This document shows, piece after piece, positions 54,660 through 62,226 of a DNA stretch of 64,000 nt. How positions within the stretch are numbered: position 1 is the first letter of the stretch; every line of letters starts with the position of its first letter. The DNA is from Sphingomonas ginsenosidimutans. GTDB taxonomy: Bacteria; Pseudomonadota; Alphaproteobacteria; Sphingomonadales; Sphingomonadaceae. The position numbers were made by a program, and so were the translations under genes. Under the pieces are notes generated by a model that did not search any database, was not told the origin of the DNA, and was given only the letters and a program-made list of their open reading frames with translations. The stretch covers positions 62,001-126,000 of the forward strand of contig NZ_NWVD01000008.1 of the NCBI RefSeq assembly GCF_002374835.1, read 5' to 3'.

Positions 54660-55142
54660 CTAGTCGAGCAGCGCGAGGGGGAGGCGCGGGCTGACCACCT
54701 CGCGCAGTACGAAGCCCGATTCCATCCGGGTGACGCCGGGCAGCCGCGACAGTTCCTCGCGGTGGATCGCGGCGAAATGCGTCAGGTCGCGCGCGCGCAC
54801 CGTCACCAGATAATCGTCGTTTCCCGACATCAGGTCACAGCGCACCACCGACGGGCTGGTGACGATCGCGGCCTCGAACGCTTCCAGCACGTCCTTGCGC
54901 TGGCTTTCCAGCGTCATCTTGATGTGGACGATCGTGCGATAGCCGAGCCGCGCCAGATCGACCCGCGCTTCGTAGCCCGTGATGACGCCGGCTTCCTCCA
55001 GCGCGCGCTGTCGCCGCCCGACCGCGCTCGCCGAGCGCCCGATCGCGTCCGCGAGCATGAAGGCGGTGGCGCGCGCATTGGCGAGCAGTAGCGCGATGAG
55101 TCGCCGGTCGATCCGGTCGATGGCGGGATATTCCTGCGTCAT
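54660..55142 (-). CDS. Lrp/AsnC family transcriptional regulator
   Basis: 160 aa from the ATG giving MTQEYPAIDRIDRRLI; the longer frame crosses the divergent promoter region and is not credible. N-terminal HTH (LADAIGRSASAVGRRQRALEEAGVI) and a C-terminal RAM ligand domain (RCDLMSGNDDYLVTVRA). Divergent from alanine dehydrogenase, the classic arrangement for Lrp-type activators of ald, so alanine is a likely effector. Confidence 0.92.
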   Translation of the reverse strand: MTQEYPAIDRIDRRLIALLLANARATAFMLADAIGRSASAVGRRQRALEEAGVITGYEARVDLARLGYRTIVHIKMTLESQRKDVLEAFEAAIVTSPSVVRCDLMSGNDDYLVTVRARDLTHFAAIHREELSRLPGVTRMESGFVLREVVSPRLPLALLD

Positions 55143-55228
55143 GACGCGGATTGGCGCAGAAATATCACGGCATCGCAAGTAGCGTGCGCGCACTTCGCGC
55201 GGATCGTGCGCGCGGATTGCGATACGAT

Positions 55229-55247
55229 CGTCTTCATCGCGAAGACG
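55229..55247. promoter_or_regulatory. Inverted repeat CGTCTTC-N5-GAAGACG before ald
   Basis: Perfect 7-base arms, 5-base spacer, ending 10 bases before the ald start codon in the Lrp-ald intergenic region. It may be an Lrp-type binding site or a leader hairpin next to the Shine-Dalgarno. Confidence 0.4.
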
Positions 55248-55257
55248 GAGAGAGACG

Positions 55258-56343
55258 ATGCGCGTCGGTGTTCCCAAGGAAATCAAGAACCATGAATATC
55301 GCGTCGGCCTGACGCCCGGCGCGGTGCGCGAGTATGTCGCGCGCGGGCATGAGGTGATCGTGGAAACGAAAGCCGGTGCCGGGATCGCTGCCGACGACGA
55401 CACCTATCGCGCCGCCGGCGCGCGGATCGTCGATACCGCCGCGGAGGTGTTCGCCACCGCGCAGATGGTGGTGAAGGTGAAGGAGCCGCAGCCGGGCGAG
55501 TGGGTGCAGCTGCGCGAGGACCAGATCCTGTTCACCTACCTGCACCTCGCCCCCGATCCCGAGCAGGCGCGCGGGCTCCAGGCGTCGGGCGTTACCGCCG
55601 TGGCCTATGAAACCGTCACCGACGGGCGCGGGCACCTGCCGCTGCTGGCGCCGATGAGCGAAGTCGCCGGGCGGCTGTCGATCGAGGCCGCGGGCACCGC
55701 GCTGAAGGCGGTGAACGGCGGGCGCGGCGTGCTGATCGGCGGCGTGCCGGGCGTGCAGCCGGCGCGGATCGTCGTGTTGGGTGGCGGCGTGGTCGGCACC
55801 CATGCCGCGCGAATGGCGGTGGGCCTGGGCGCGGAGGTGACGATCATCGATCGCTCGATCCCGCGGCTGCGCGAACTGGACGAGCTGTTCCAGGGCCGGG
55901 TGCGCACGCGCGTGTCGACGCTGGAGTCGATCGAGCATGAGGTGTCGGAGGCCGATGCGGTGATCGGCGCGGTGCTGATCCCCGGCGCGTCGGCGCCCAA
56001 GCTGGTGACGCGCCCGATGCTCAAGCTGATGAAACCGCGCGCGGTGCTGGTCGACGTCGCGATCGATCAGGGCGGCTGTTTCGAGACCAGCCACGCCACT
56101 ACCCATGCCGAGCCGACCTATGAGGTCGATGGCGTGATCCACTATTGCGTCGCGAACATGCCGGGGGCGGTGCCGCTGACGTCGAGCCACGCGCTCAACA
56201 ATGCGACGCTGCCCTATGGCCTCGCGCTCGCCGATCGCGGCTATGCCGCGGCCGAGGCGGATGCCGGGCTGATGGAGGGCGTGAACGTGCGCGGCGGCAA
56301 GATCGTCAACCGCGTCGTGGCGGAGGCGCTGGGCGAAGCGTGA
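55258..56343 (+). CDS. ald: Alanine dehydrogenase
   Basis: 361 aa. [20 protein letters not shown] start, substrate-binding Lys in [12 protein letters not shown], catalytic His in [12 protein letters not shown], and NAD-binding [16 protein letters not shown] are all diagnostic. It interconverts alanine with pyruvate and ammonia. GGAGAGA precedes the ATG. Lrp-type regulator divergent. Confidence 0.96.
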   Translation: MRVGVPKEIKNHEYRVGLTPGAVREYVARGHEVIVETKAGAGIAADDDTYRAAGARIVDTAAEVFATAQMVVKVKEPQPGEWVQLREDQILFTYLHLAPDPEQARGLQASGVTAVAYETVTDGRGHLPLLAPMSEVAGRLSIEAAGTALKAVNGGRGVLIGGVPGVQPARIVVLGGGVVGTHAARMAVGLGAEVTIIDRSIPRLRELDELFQGRVRTRVSTLESIEHEVSEADAVIGAVLIPGASAPKLVTRPMLKLMKPRAVLVDVAIDQGGCFETSHATTHAEPTYEVDGVIHYCVANMPGAVPLTSSHALNNATLPYGLALADRGYAAAEADAGLMEGVNVRGGKIVNRVVAEALGEA

Positions 56344-56468
56344 TCGGTTGGGTGCGCCGTTCCACGGCGGCGTGCCGGCCTCTTCCCGGACCGGGCGGCG
56401 CGGCTGGCGGGGCCTGTCGGCGTCGCGGAGCATCGCTCGACACGACGGAGAGGCGGAAGAAGTAGGCA

Positions 56469-56497
56469 GGGGAGGGGCGGCCGGCCGCTCCCTCCCC
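56469..56497. terminator. Two-way terminator between ald and small exported gene
   Basis: GGGGAGGG pairs with CCCTCCCC and an inner GCGGCC/GGCCGC palindrome extends the stem, with one bulged base. On the minus strand it is followed by the pyrimidine-rich TGCCTACTTCTTCC. It serves converging transcripts. Confidence 0.55.
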
Positions 56498-56509
56498 CGT
56501 CCGGTCAGC

Positions 56510-56752
56510 TTAGTTGCTGTCCGAGTCGTTGTCGTCGGCGATGATGACGATGCCGGCGACAACCGCCGCCGCCGCCAGGATCGCGACGATCACGCCGCCA
56601 CCGGCGACGTCGTTCTTCTTGACCGACGCGGTCGACGCGCGCGCCGACTTGGCGACCGACAGGCTGGCAGCCGGGTTGGCCGGAGCGGCCATCGCCGGAG
56701 CGACCGCGAGCGACGCGGCGGCAGCGGCAGCGAGATAGGTACGAAGCTTCAT
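56510..56752 (-). CDS. Small exported protein with C-terminal membrane helix
   Basis: 80 aa from the ATG preceded by AGGGAG. A signal peptide (MKLRTYLAAAAAASLAVAPAMAAP) and a C-terminal hydrophobic helix (VIVAILAAAAVVAGIVII) flank a short Lys/Ser linker; it ends in an acidic DDNDSDSN tail. I recognise the type as a frequent small sphingomonad envelope protein of unknown function. Longer upstream frame lacks a ribosome site. Confidence 0.75.
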   Translation of the reverse strand: MKLRTYLAAAAAASLAVAPAMAAPANPAASLSVAKSARASTASVKKNDVAGGGVIVAILAAAAVVAGIVIIADDNDSDSN

Positions 56753-56949
56753 ACGATACTCCCTGGATAGGAGATCGCGGCATCTCATGAAGCGCGCGAT
56801 ACTGCAACCGCGAAGCGACAAGATGTTCGGCCCCAGGCGCATCGCCGCGACGGTTTGTGGCATGGCCGCGACAGTCGAGCGTCGTATTGCAAGAAAATAC
56901 ACCCGCGGACCGTGCGATCCGCGGGTGTCGCGATGAAGATGCCGGCCGA

Positions 56950-58545
56950 TCAGGCGGCGAACTGGTTCATCGTATTATGGACCCCGCCCGCCTTCAGTGC
57001 GGCGTCACCGGCGAAATATTCCTTGTGATCGTCGCCGATATCGCTGCCGGACATGTTCTGATGCTTCACGCAGGCGATGCCCTGGCGGATCTCCTGCCGC
57101 TGCACGTTCTTGACGTAGCCCAGCATCGCCGCGTCGCCGAAATATTCACGCGCCAGATTGTCGGTGCTGAGCGCCGCGGTGTGATAGGTCGGCAGCGTGA
57201 TGAGGTGGTGGAAGATGCCGGCTCGCGCCGACGCATCCCTCTGGAACGTGCGGATATTCTCGTCCGCCTGCCGCGCCAGTTCGGTCGCGTCATAGTCAGC
57301 GCTCATCAGCTTCGCCCGGTCATAGCCGCCGACGTCGCGCCCCTCCTCGACCCAGCGGTCGTACACCTGCTGGCGGAAGTTGAGCGTCCAGTTGAAGCTG
57401 GGCGAGTTGTTGTACACCAGCTTCGCGTCGGGAACGACGGCGCGGATACGGTCGACCATGCCGGCGATCTGCTCGATATGCGGCTTCTCGGTCTCGATCC
57501 ACAGCAGGTCGGCACCGTTCTGGAGGCTGGTGATGCAGTCGAGCACGCAGCGGTCGGCTCCGGTGCCTTCGCGGAACTGGAACAGGTTCGACGCCAGCCG
57601 CTTGGGCCGCATCAGCTTGCCGTCGCGCTCGATCACCACGTCGCCGCGCAATTGCGTGACGTCGGTCACCTCCTCGCAATCGAGGAAGGCGTTATACTGG
57701 TCGCCGATGTCGCCCGGCTCCTTGGAATAGGCGATCTGCTTGGTCAGGCCGGCACCCAGCGAATCGGTGCGCGTCACGATGACGCCGTCGTCGACGCCCA
57801 GTTCCAGGAAGGCGTAGCGGCACGCGCGCACCTTCGCGAGGAAGTCCTCGTGCGGCACGGTGACCTTGCCATCCTGGTGGCCGCACTGCTTTTCGTCGGA
57901 CACCTGGTTCTCGATCTGGAGCGCGCAGGCGCCCGCCTCGATCATCTTCTTGGCGAGCAGGTAGGTCGCCTCGGCGTTGCCGAACCCGGCATCGATATCG
58001 GCGATGATCGGCACGACATGCGTTTCGTAGTGGTCGATCGCGTGGATCAGCCGCTGCGCCTCCACCTCGTTGCCGCTCTGACGCGCCTTGTCCAGATCGC
58101 GGAACATCATTCCCAGTTCGCGGGCGTCGGCCTGCTTCAGGAAGGTGTACAGCTCCTCGATCAGCGCGGGCACGCTGGTCTTTTCGTGCATCGATTGGTC
58201 GGGCAACGGGCCGAAGTCGCTGCGCAGCGCGGCGACCATCCAGCCCGACAGGTACAGGTAGCGGCCTTTGGTGGTACCGAAATGCTTCTTGATGCTGATG
58301 AGCTTCTGCTGCCCGATGAAGCCGTGCCAGCAGCCCAGCGACTGGGTGTAACTGGCGGGATCCGCATCATAGGCGGCCATGTCGCGGCGCATGATCGCGG
58401 CGGTGTATTTCGCGATATCCAGCCCGGTGTTGAAGCGGTTCTGCAGCTTCATGCGTGCCACCGCTTCGGCGTCGATCCCGTCCCACGTGCCGTTGCGGGC
58501 GCCGATCGCTTGCGCGGCGGAGGCGATGTTGTCCTGATAGGTCAC
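56950..58545 (-). CDS. aceA: Isocitrate lyase
   Basis: 531 aa, the longer isocitrate lyase type, from a GTG with AAGGA ten bases upstream. The catalytic-Cys motif is KQCGHQDGK rather than the KKCGH of the E. coli type; ADIDAGFGNAEATYLL binds metal, and YNNSPSFNW is the succinate site. With malate synthase, not in the window, it runs the glyoxylate shunt. A 51-aa gene precedes it and a divergent ScfR-type regulator probably controls both. Confidence 0.96.
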   Translation of the reverse strand: MTYQDNIASAAQAIGARNGTWDGIDAEAVARMKLQNRFNTGLDIAKYTAAIMRRDMAAYDADPASYTQSLGCWHGFIGQQKLISIKKHFGTTKGRYLYLSGWMVAALRSDFGPLPDQSMHEKTSVPALIEELYTFLKQADARELGMMFRDLDKARQSGNEVEAQRLIHAIDHYETHVVPIIADIDAGFGNAEATYLLAKKMIEAGACALQIENQVSDEKQCGHQDGKVTVPHEDFLAKVRACRYAFLELGVDDGVIVTRTDSLGAGLTKQIAYSKEPGDIGDQYNAFLDCEEVTDVTQLRGDVVIERDGKLMRPKRLASNLFQFREGTGADRCVLDCITSLQNGADLLWIETEKPHIEQIAGMVDRIRAVVPDAKLVYNNSPSFNWTLNFRQQVYDRWVEEGRDVGGYDRAKLMSADYDATELARQADENIRTFQRDASARAGIFHHLITLPTYHTAALSTDNLAREYFGDAAMLGYVKNVQRQEIRQGIACVKHQNMSGSDIGDDHKEYFAGDAALKAGGVHNTMNQFAA

Positions 58546-58589
58546 GTGCGGAATGTCCTTTTGCTTGGGGTCGGGGCGCTGCGGAAGTG

Positions 58590-58618
58590 CCCGCCGGCAC
58601 CGTTGCAGCACCGGCGGG
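58590..58618 (-). other. Hairpin between the 51-aa gene and isocitrate lyase
   Basis: CCCGCCGG (58590-58597) and CCGGCGGG (58611-58618) form an 8-bp stem with a 13-base loop. There is no T-run, so it may be a processing or stabilising element in the aceA leader rather than a terminator. Confidence 0.5.
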
Positions 58619-58655
58619 ACACCCTTCCTCCCCAGGAAGCGATAAGCGGGTGGCC

Positions 58656-58811
58656 TCAGCCGAGCCGGCCGAGGCGGTGGTAGAGCGCGGAGAATTTCGA
58701 GGAGCGCGGATCGTCGGCGATCTGGCGGACGTAATGCGCGACGGCTTCTTTCATCAGGCCGAAGTCTTCGGTGGAGAAGACGGCGCGGCTGCGGGCGGGT
58801 TCGTTGGTCAT
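58656..58811 (-). CDS. Small protein upstream of isocitrate lyase, 51 aa
   Basis: Translates to 51 residues beginning MTNEPARSRAVFSTEDFG and ending RLGRLG. A textbook AAGGAGA Shine-Dalgarno lies eight bases before the ATG. The product is soluble, basic and helical (LMKEAVAHYVRQIADDPRSS). It is the first gene after the divergent promoter and 110 bases before aceA in the same direction, so it shares the glyoxylate-shunt promoter. I do not recognise a family. Confidence 0.7.
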   Translation of the reverse strand: MTNEPARSRAVFSTEDFGLMKEAVAHYVRQIADDPRSSKFSALYHRLGRLG

Positions 58812-58926
58812 CGGGTGTCTCCTTCCGTGTGAGACGTGTGTAATCCACGAATCGACGGGCGATGAGACAATTTCATGCGCTTTCGTGTCGCATCGTTAGT
58901 GGAAACGAGATAAATGAGCGTCATAT

Positions 58927-58941
58927 TGTAAAGTATTTACA
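58927..58941. promoter_or_regulatory. Operator-like TGTAAA-GTA-TTTACA
   Basis: Perfect 6-base arms around GTA, AT-rich in GC-rich DNA, 10 bases before the ScfR-type regulator ATG and in the divergent region with aceA. RamB, the corynebacterial relative that controls isocitrate lyase, recognises related A/T-rich TTTGCAAA-type sites. Confidence 0.5.
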
Positions 58942-58950
58942 GGATTGGCG

Positions 58951-60357
58951 ATGGTGCGGGAGAAGGTGCTGGCGGGACATGCGGTCAAACGACTGCGCCG
59001 CCGGCTGGGGCTGACGCAGGCGGCGATGGCCGAGACGCTCGACATTTCCGCCAGCTATCTGAACCTGATCGAACGCAATCAGCGGGCGCTGCCGGCCGGG
59101 CTGCTGGTCGAGCTGGCCGAACGCTACGATTTCGACGCGCGCGCGCTGGCCGCGGGCGAACCGGGCGGCGGGGCCGACGCGGTGCGCCGCCGGCTGGGCG
59201 ACCCGATGTTCGCCGATATCGAGATCGACCGTGCCGAGGTGGAGGAATGGCTGGCCGCCGCGCCGGGCGGGGTGGAGGCATTCGCGCGCGCGTTCGACCG
59301 GATCGGCGGCGGCGGGACCGGCCCCGCACCGGCCGCCACCGGCGACGACCCGTCCGGCGCGGTGCGCCGCGAGATCGAACGTTGGCGCAACCATTTCCCC
59401 GACCTGGACGCCGCGGCGGAAGCGGTCGCCGACGACCTGCGGTTGGTCGCGGCCGACCTGTACGGCGCGCTGGTCGAGCGATTGCGCGTCCGCCACGGGC
59501 TGGCGATCCGCATCCTGCCGGTGGAGGTGATGCCCGACCTGCTCCGCCGGCTGGACCTGCACGCGCGGCAATTGCAGCTGAGCGAGCGGCTGGACCCGTC
59601 CGCGCGTACTTTCGCGCTGGCGGTCCAGCTGGCGCAACTGGAGGCGCGTACCGAGATCGAAGCGCTGGCGCGCGGCGCGGGCTTCCAGGATCGCGCGGCG
59701 GAGCGGCTGTTCCGCCGCCACCTCGCCAGCTATTTCGCTGCCGCGATCATGATGCCCTATGCCCGCTTCCTGCGCGCGTGCGAGGCGACCGGCTATGACC
59801 TGGATATCCTGCAACGCCGCTTCGGCGTGGGGTTCGAACAGGTCGCGCACCGGCTGACCACGCTCCAGCGCGTCGGCGCGCGCGGGCTGGCCTTCTTCAT
59901 GATCCGCATCGACCGCGCGGGCCAGCCGTCGAAGCGATTCGCAGGGGCCAGCCAGTCGCCGCTGGTCGAGGGGGAGGCGCGCTGCCCGCTATGGCGGCTG
60001 CACCACGCCTTCGACCGTGCCGGGCATCCGGTGACGCAGCTGGTCGAGCTGGAGGACGGTGCGCGCTGGTTCACGATCGCGCGCGCGGTCGCGGCGCAGG
60101 GCGGCGGGGTGGGGGCGGGGGCCAATATCGTCGCCGCCGAATTCGCGATCGGGCTGGGCGTCGCGACGGCGCAGGCCGGCGCGCTGGCGGCGGCGCGCGG
60201 CGTCGATCTGGACGGCGCCGCGACCCCGATCGGCACGGGGTGCCGGATGTGCCACCGCAGCGCCTGCCCGCAGCGGTCGGCGCCGCCCGCCGGCCGCGCG
60301 CTGCTGGTCAACGAGCGCGAACGCGGGGTTTCCGCCTGGGGATTTGCCGGCGACTAG
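58951..60357 (+). CDS. ScfR/RamB-type regulator (XRE HTH, IrrE-like and DUF2083 domains)
   Basis: 468 aa from the ATG; a TTG two codons earlier is possible. XRE helix-turn-helix (LTQAAMAETLDISASYLNLIERNQR, about 20-45), then a metallopeptidase-derived core with degenerate motif (FRRHLASYFAAAIMMPYARF), and a C-terminal Cys-containing short-chain-fatty-acyl domain (GCRMCHRSACPQR). RamB homologues repress or activate isocitrate lyase, and this gene is divergent from aceA. Confidence 0.92.
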   Translation: MVREKVLAGHAVKRLRRRLGLTQAAMAETLDISASYLNLIERNQRALPAGLLVELAERYDFDARALAAGEPGGGADAVRRRLGDPMFADIEIDRAEVEEWLAAAPGGVEAFARAFDRIGGGGTGPAPAATGDDPSGAVRREIERWRNHFPDLDAAAEAVADDLRLVAADLYGALVERLRVRHGLAIRILPVEVMPDLLRRLDLHARQLQLSERLDPSARTFALAVQLAQLEARTEIEALARGAGFQDRAAERLFRRHLASYFAAAIMMPYARFLRACEATGYDLDILQRRFGVGFEQVAHRLTTLQRVGARGLAFFMIRIDRAGQPSKRFAGASQSPLVEGEARCPLWRLHHAFDRAGHPVTQLVELEDGARWFTIARAVAAQGGGVGAGANIVAAEFAIGLGVATAQAGALAAARGVDLDGAATPIGTGCRMCHRSACPQRSAPPAGRALLVNERERGVSAWGFAGD

Positions 60358-60364
60358 GGCACGG

Positions 60365-60550
60365 TCAGCGCAGCTTGGCGATCGACAGTCCGTCGGCCTT
60401 GGCGCGGTCCCTGGTCGATTCCTCGCTGCGCTTCAGCGCCTTGGCGATCGCCTTCAGCGCCATGCCCTTCTTGGCGAGCGTATGCAGCTTCTGGATTTCG
60501 TCTGCGGTCCACGGCTGGCGGTGGCGCTCGAACGTCTCGCCCCTGGCCAT
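60365..60550 (-). CDS. SANT/Myb-like small DNA-binding protein
   Basis: 61 aa from the ATG that overlaps the MAPEG stop (TGATG). QPWTADEIQKLHTLAKKGMALKAIAKALKRSEEST is a SANT/Myb-like helix-turn-helix, with a basic end (RDRAKADGL). It is conserved-looking and probably co-transcribed with the MAPEG gene. Its targets are unknown. Confidence 0.75.
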   Translation of the reverse strand: MARGETFERHRQPWTADEIQKLHTLAKKGMALKAIAKALKRSEESTRDRAKADGLSIAKLR

Positions 60551-60975
60551 CAGAATACCGCCAGCGCGGCGTGGAGCGTCAGCGCGGCGAGCGCGAGCGT
60601 GGAGGCGAGGAACAGCATGAAACGCGGCTGTACCCGGTTGACGGTCGTCTGCACCAGACTGTGCGCGATCCGCAATGCGACATAGGCCCAGGCGATCCAG
60701 GCGTTGACGCCGTTGCCGGTGCCGGTCAACGCGATCACCCCGCACACCGCATAGAACAGCGTCGGCTGCTCCATCAGGTGGTTGTAGTTATGCGCCTTCC
60801 ACTGGATGTGCGGCGGCAGCGCGGCATCGGCGTCGCTTGCCTTCGATCCCACCAGCCGCGCCAAGTCGACCCCCGCCGCGCGCATCGCCGGCAGGCGCGT
60901 CGCGATCACCCATGCCAGCATGACCAGCGACCAGCCGATCAGCACCACCACCGGGCGCAGAATCTCCGCGTGCAT
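60550..60975 (-). CDS. MAPEG family membrane protein
   Basis: 141 aa with four membrane helices (about 4-27, 70-88, 90-108, 117-139). HNYNHLMEQPTLFYAVCGVIAL and VRxxHSLVQTTVNRVxPRF-like (seen as LRIAHSLVQTTVNRV) are the MAPEG landmarks. Family members include microsomal glutathione transferases and eicosanoid enzymes; bacterial substrates are mostly unknown. The Shine-Dalgarno (GGGGGAGG) is part of the terminator stem of the upstream gene. Confidence 0.9.
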   Translation of the reverse strand: MHAEILRPVVVLIGWSLVMLAWVIATRLPAMRAAGVDLARLVGSKASDADAALPPHIQWKAHNYNHLMEQPTLFYAVCGVIALTGTGNGVNAWIAWAYVALRIAHSLVQTTVNRVQPRFMLFLASTLALAALTLHAALAVF

Positions 60976-60976
60976 G

Positions 60977-61011
60977 AAAAAGCCTCCCCCGTACCGTTAC
61001 GAGGGAGGCTT
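60977..61011 (-). terminator. Intrinsic terminator overlapping the MAPEG ribosome-binding site
   Basis: Nine pairs (AAGCCTCCC with GGGAGGCTT), a C-A mismatch, four more pairs and a CCGT loop, then five Ts on the minus strand ending one base before the MAPEG ATG. The GGAGG at 60983-60987 is at ideal Shine-Dalgarno distance, so the same element ends the DHS-like transcript and, if read through, sequesters the MAPEG ribosome site. Confidence 0.85.
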
Positions 61012-61035
61012 CTCACATTTCGATCGGGGGCGCTA

Positions 61036-62118
61036 TCAGGCGGGGAAGATCGACGCCCACTTGCGCACCGGGCGGTCCTTCCACAGGCCGCGGTGATAGG
61101 CGTCCGACGCCAGCAGCGGCATGACCGAGCCGGCCTCCGCGAACACCATCTGCTCGATCGCGGTGTTCACCTTGCCCCAGCTGGCCGCTTCCTGCAGCGT
61201 GGAGGACGAACAGGCGCCGTCGCGCACGTCGGCGACGGTAATCTGCACCGCGTACTTGTGCACCTCGACGTCGTGGTGGCCAAGGATCTCGGCGCAGACG
61301 ACGGTGTCCTGGATGAAGTTCTTCGGCACGCCGCCGCCGATCATCAACAGGCCGGTGACGCCCGCCTCGATCTTGATCTGCGTCAGCTCGCGGAAGTCGG
61401 CGATCGCGTCCAGCACCATGTACGGGCGGCCTTCCTTCGCGGCATCGACCTGATGCTTGACCAGCCCGAACCCGGCCGAGCTGTCGACGAACGCCGGGCA
61501 GAAGATCGGAACGTCATGCTCATAGGCAAGCTTGACGAGGCTGTTCTCCTTCTTGCCGTGCTCGGCCAGGTACTTGCCCATCTCGCGGATGAACGCGCGC
61601 GACGAATAGGGCTTGGGCTCCAGCGACTCGGCGATCTTGTTGATCGTGAAGTCGCAGTCCTGCAGCTGCTCCTCGTCGATGTAGGTGTCGTAGATGCGGT
61701 CGATATACAGCGAGCGCAGCGTGTCGTCGTCGGGGATCTCCAGCGCCTGGTAATGCTTGTGGCCCAGCCCTTCGAAGAAATCCATGTCGACGATCGAGGC
61801 GCCGGTGGCGACGATCACGTCGACCATGTTGTTGCGCACCAGATCGGCATACAGGTCCATGCACCCGCCCGCCGAGGTCGAGCCGGCGATGACGAGGCAC
61901 ACCGTGCAGTCCTTGTCGGCCAGCATCTGGTTGTAGATCTTCGTCGCGCGGCCCAGGTCGCGGCTGGTGAAGCTCATGTCGGCCATCGCATCGACAATCG
62001 GGCGCGCGTCGAAGCTCTTGATGTCGATGTGCTTGACCGTCTTCGACAGCAGTTCCGCCTTGCGGGTGTCGTTGATCGGCGCGTTGGCGGCCGCGGTCTT
62101 GGTGAGGGTGTCGGTCAT
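61036..62118 (-). CDS. Deoxyhypusine synthase-like (probable homospermidine synthase)
   Basis: 360 aa from the ATG giving MTDTLTKTAAANAP. NAD-site strands VCLVIAGSTSAGG and VDVIVATGASIVD, and the active-site Lys in EAASWGKV, are as in deoxyhypusine synthase. Bacteria lack eIF5A, and bacterial members of this family have been shown to make homospermidine, so that activity is likely. It follows the decarboxylase gene on the same strand with a hairpin between them. Confidence 0.88.
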   Translation of the reverse strand: MTDTLTKTAAANAPINDTRKAELLSKTVKHIDIKSFDARPIVDAMADMSFTSRDLGRATKIYNQMLADKDCTVCLVIAGSTSAGGCMDLYADLVRNNMVDVIVATGASIVDMDFFEGLGHKHYQALEIPDDDTLRSLYIDRIYDTYIDEEQLQDCDFTINKIAESLEPKPYSSRAFIREMGKYLAEHGKKENSLVKLAYEHDVPIFCPAFVDSSAGFGLVKHQVDAAKEGRPYMVLDAIADFRELTQIKIEAGVTGLLMIGGGVPKNFIQDTVVCAEILGHHDVEVHKYAVQITVADVRDGACSSSTLQEAASWGKVNTAIEQMVFAEAGSVMPLLASDAYHRGLWKDRPVRKWASIFPA

Positions 62119-62161
62119 GGGTGGCTCCCACAGGGTAACGCACGTCGTTGAGGGGGACGCG

Positions 62162-62207
62162 AAAACCCGCACGGCGGCGGCGCGGGGATCGTCCCGCACC
62201 GCCGCCG
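62162..62207 (-). terminator. Attenuator-like hairpin between decarboxylase and DHS-like genes
   Basis: CGGCGGCGG pairs with CCGCCGCCG, then a C-A mismatch and GCGGG/CCCGC with a 6-base loop; on the minus strand TTTT follows 6 bases later. It may partially terminate, lowering DHS-like expression relative to the decarboxylase. Confidence 0.6.
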
Positions 62208-62226
62208 AATCAGTGAAGTCGTTCGG

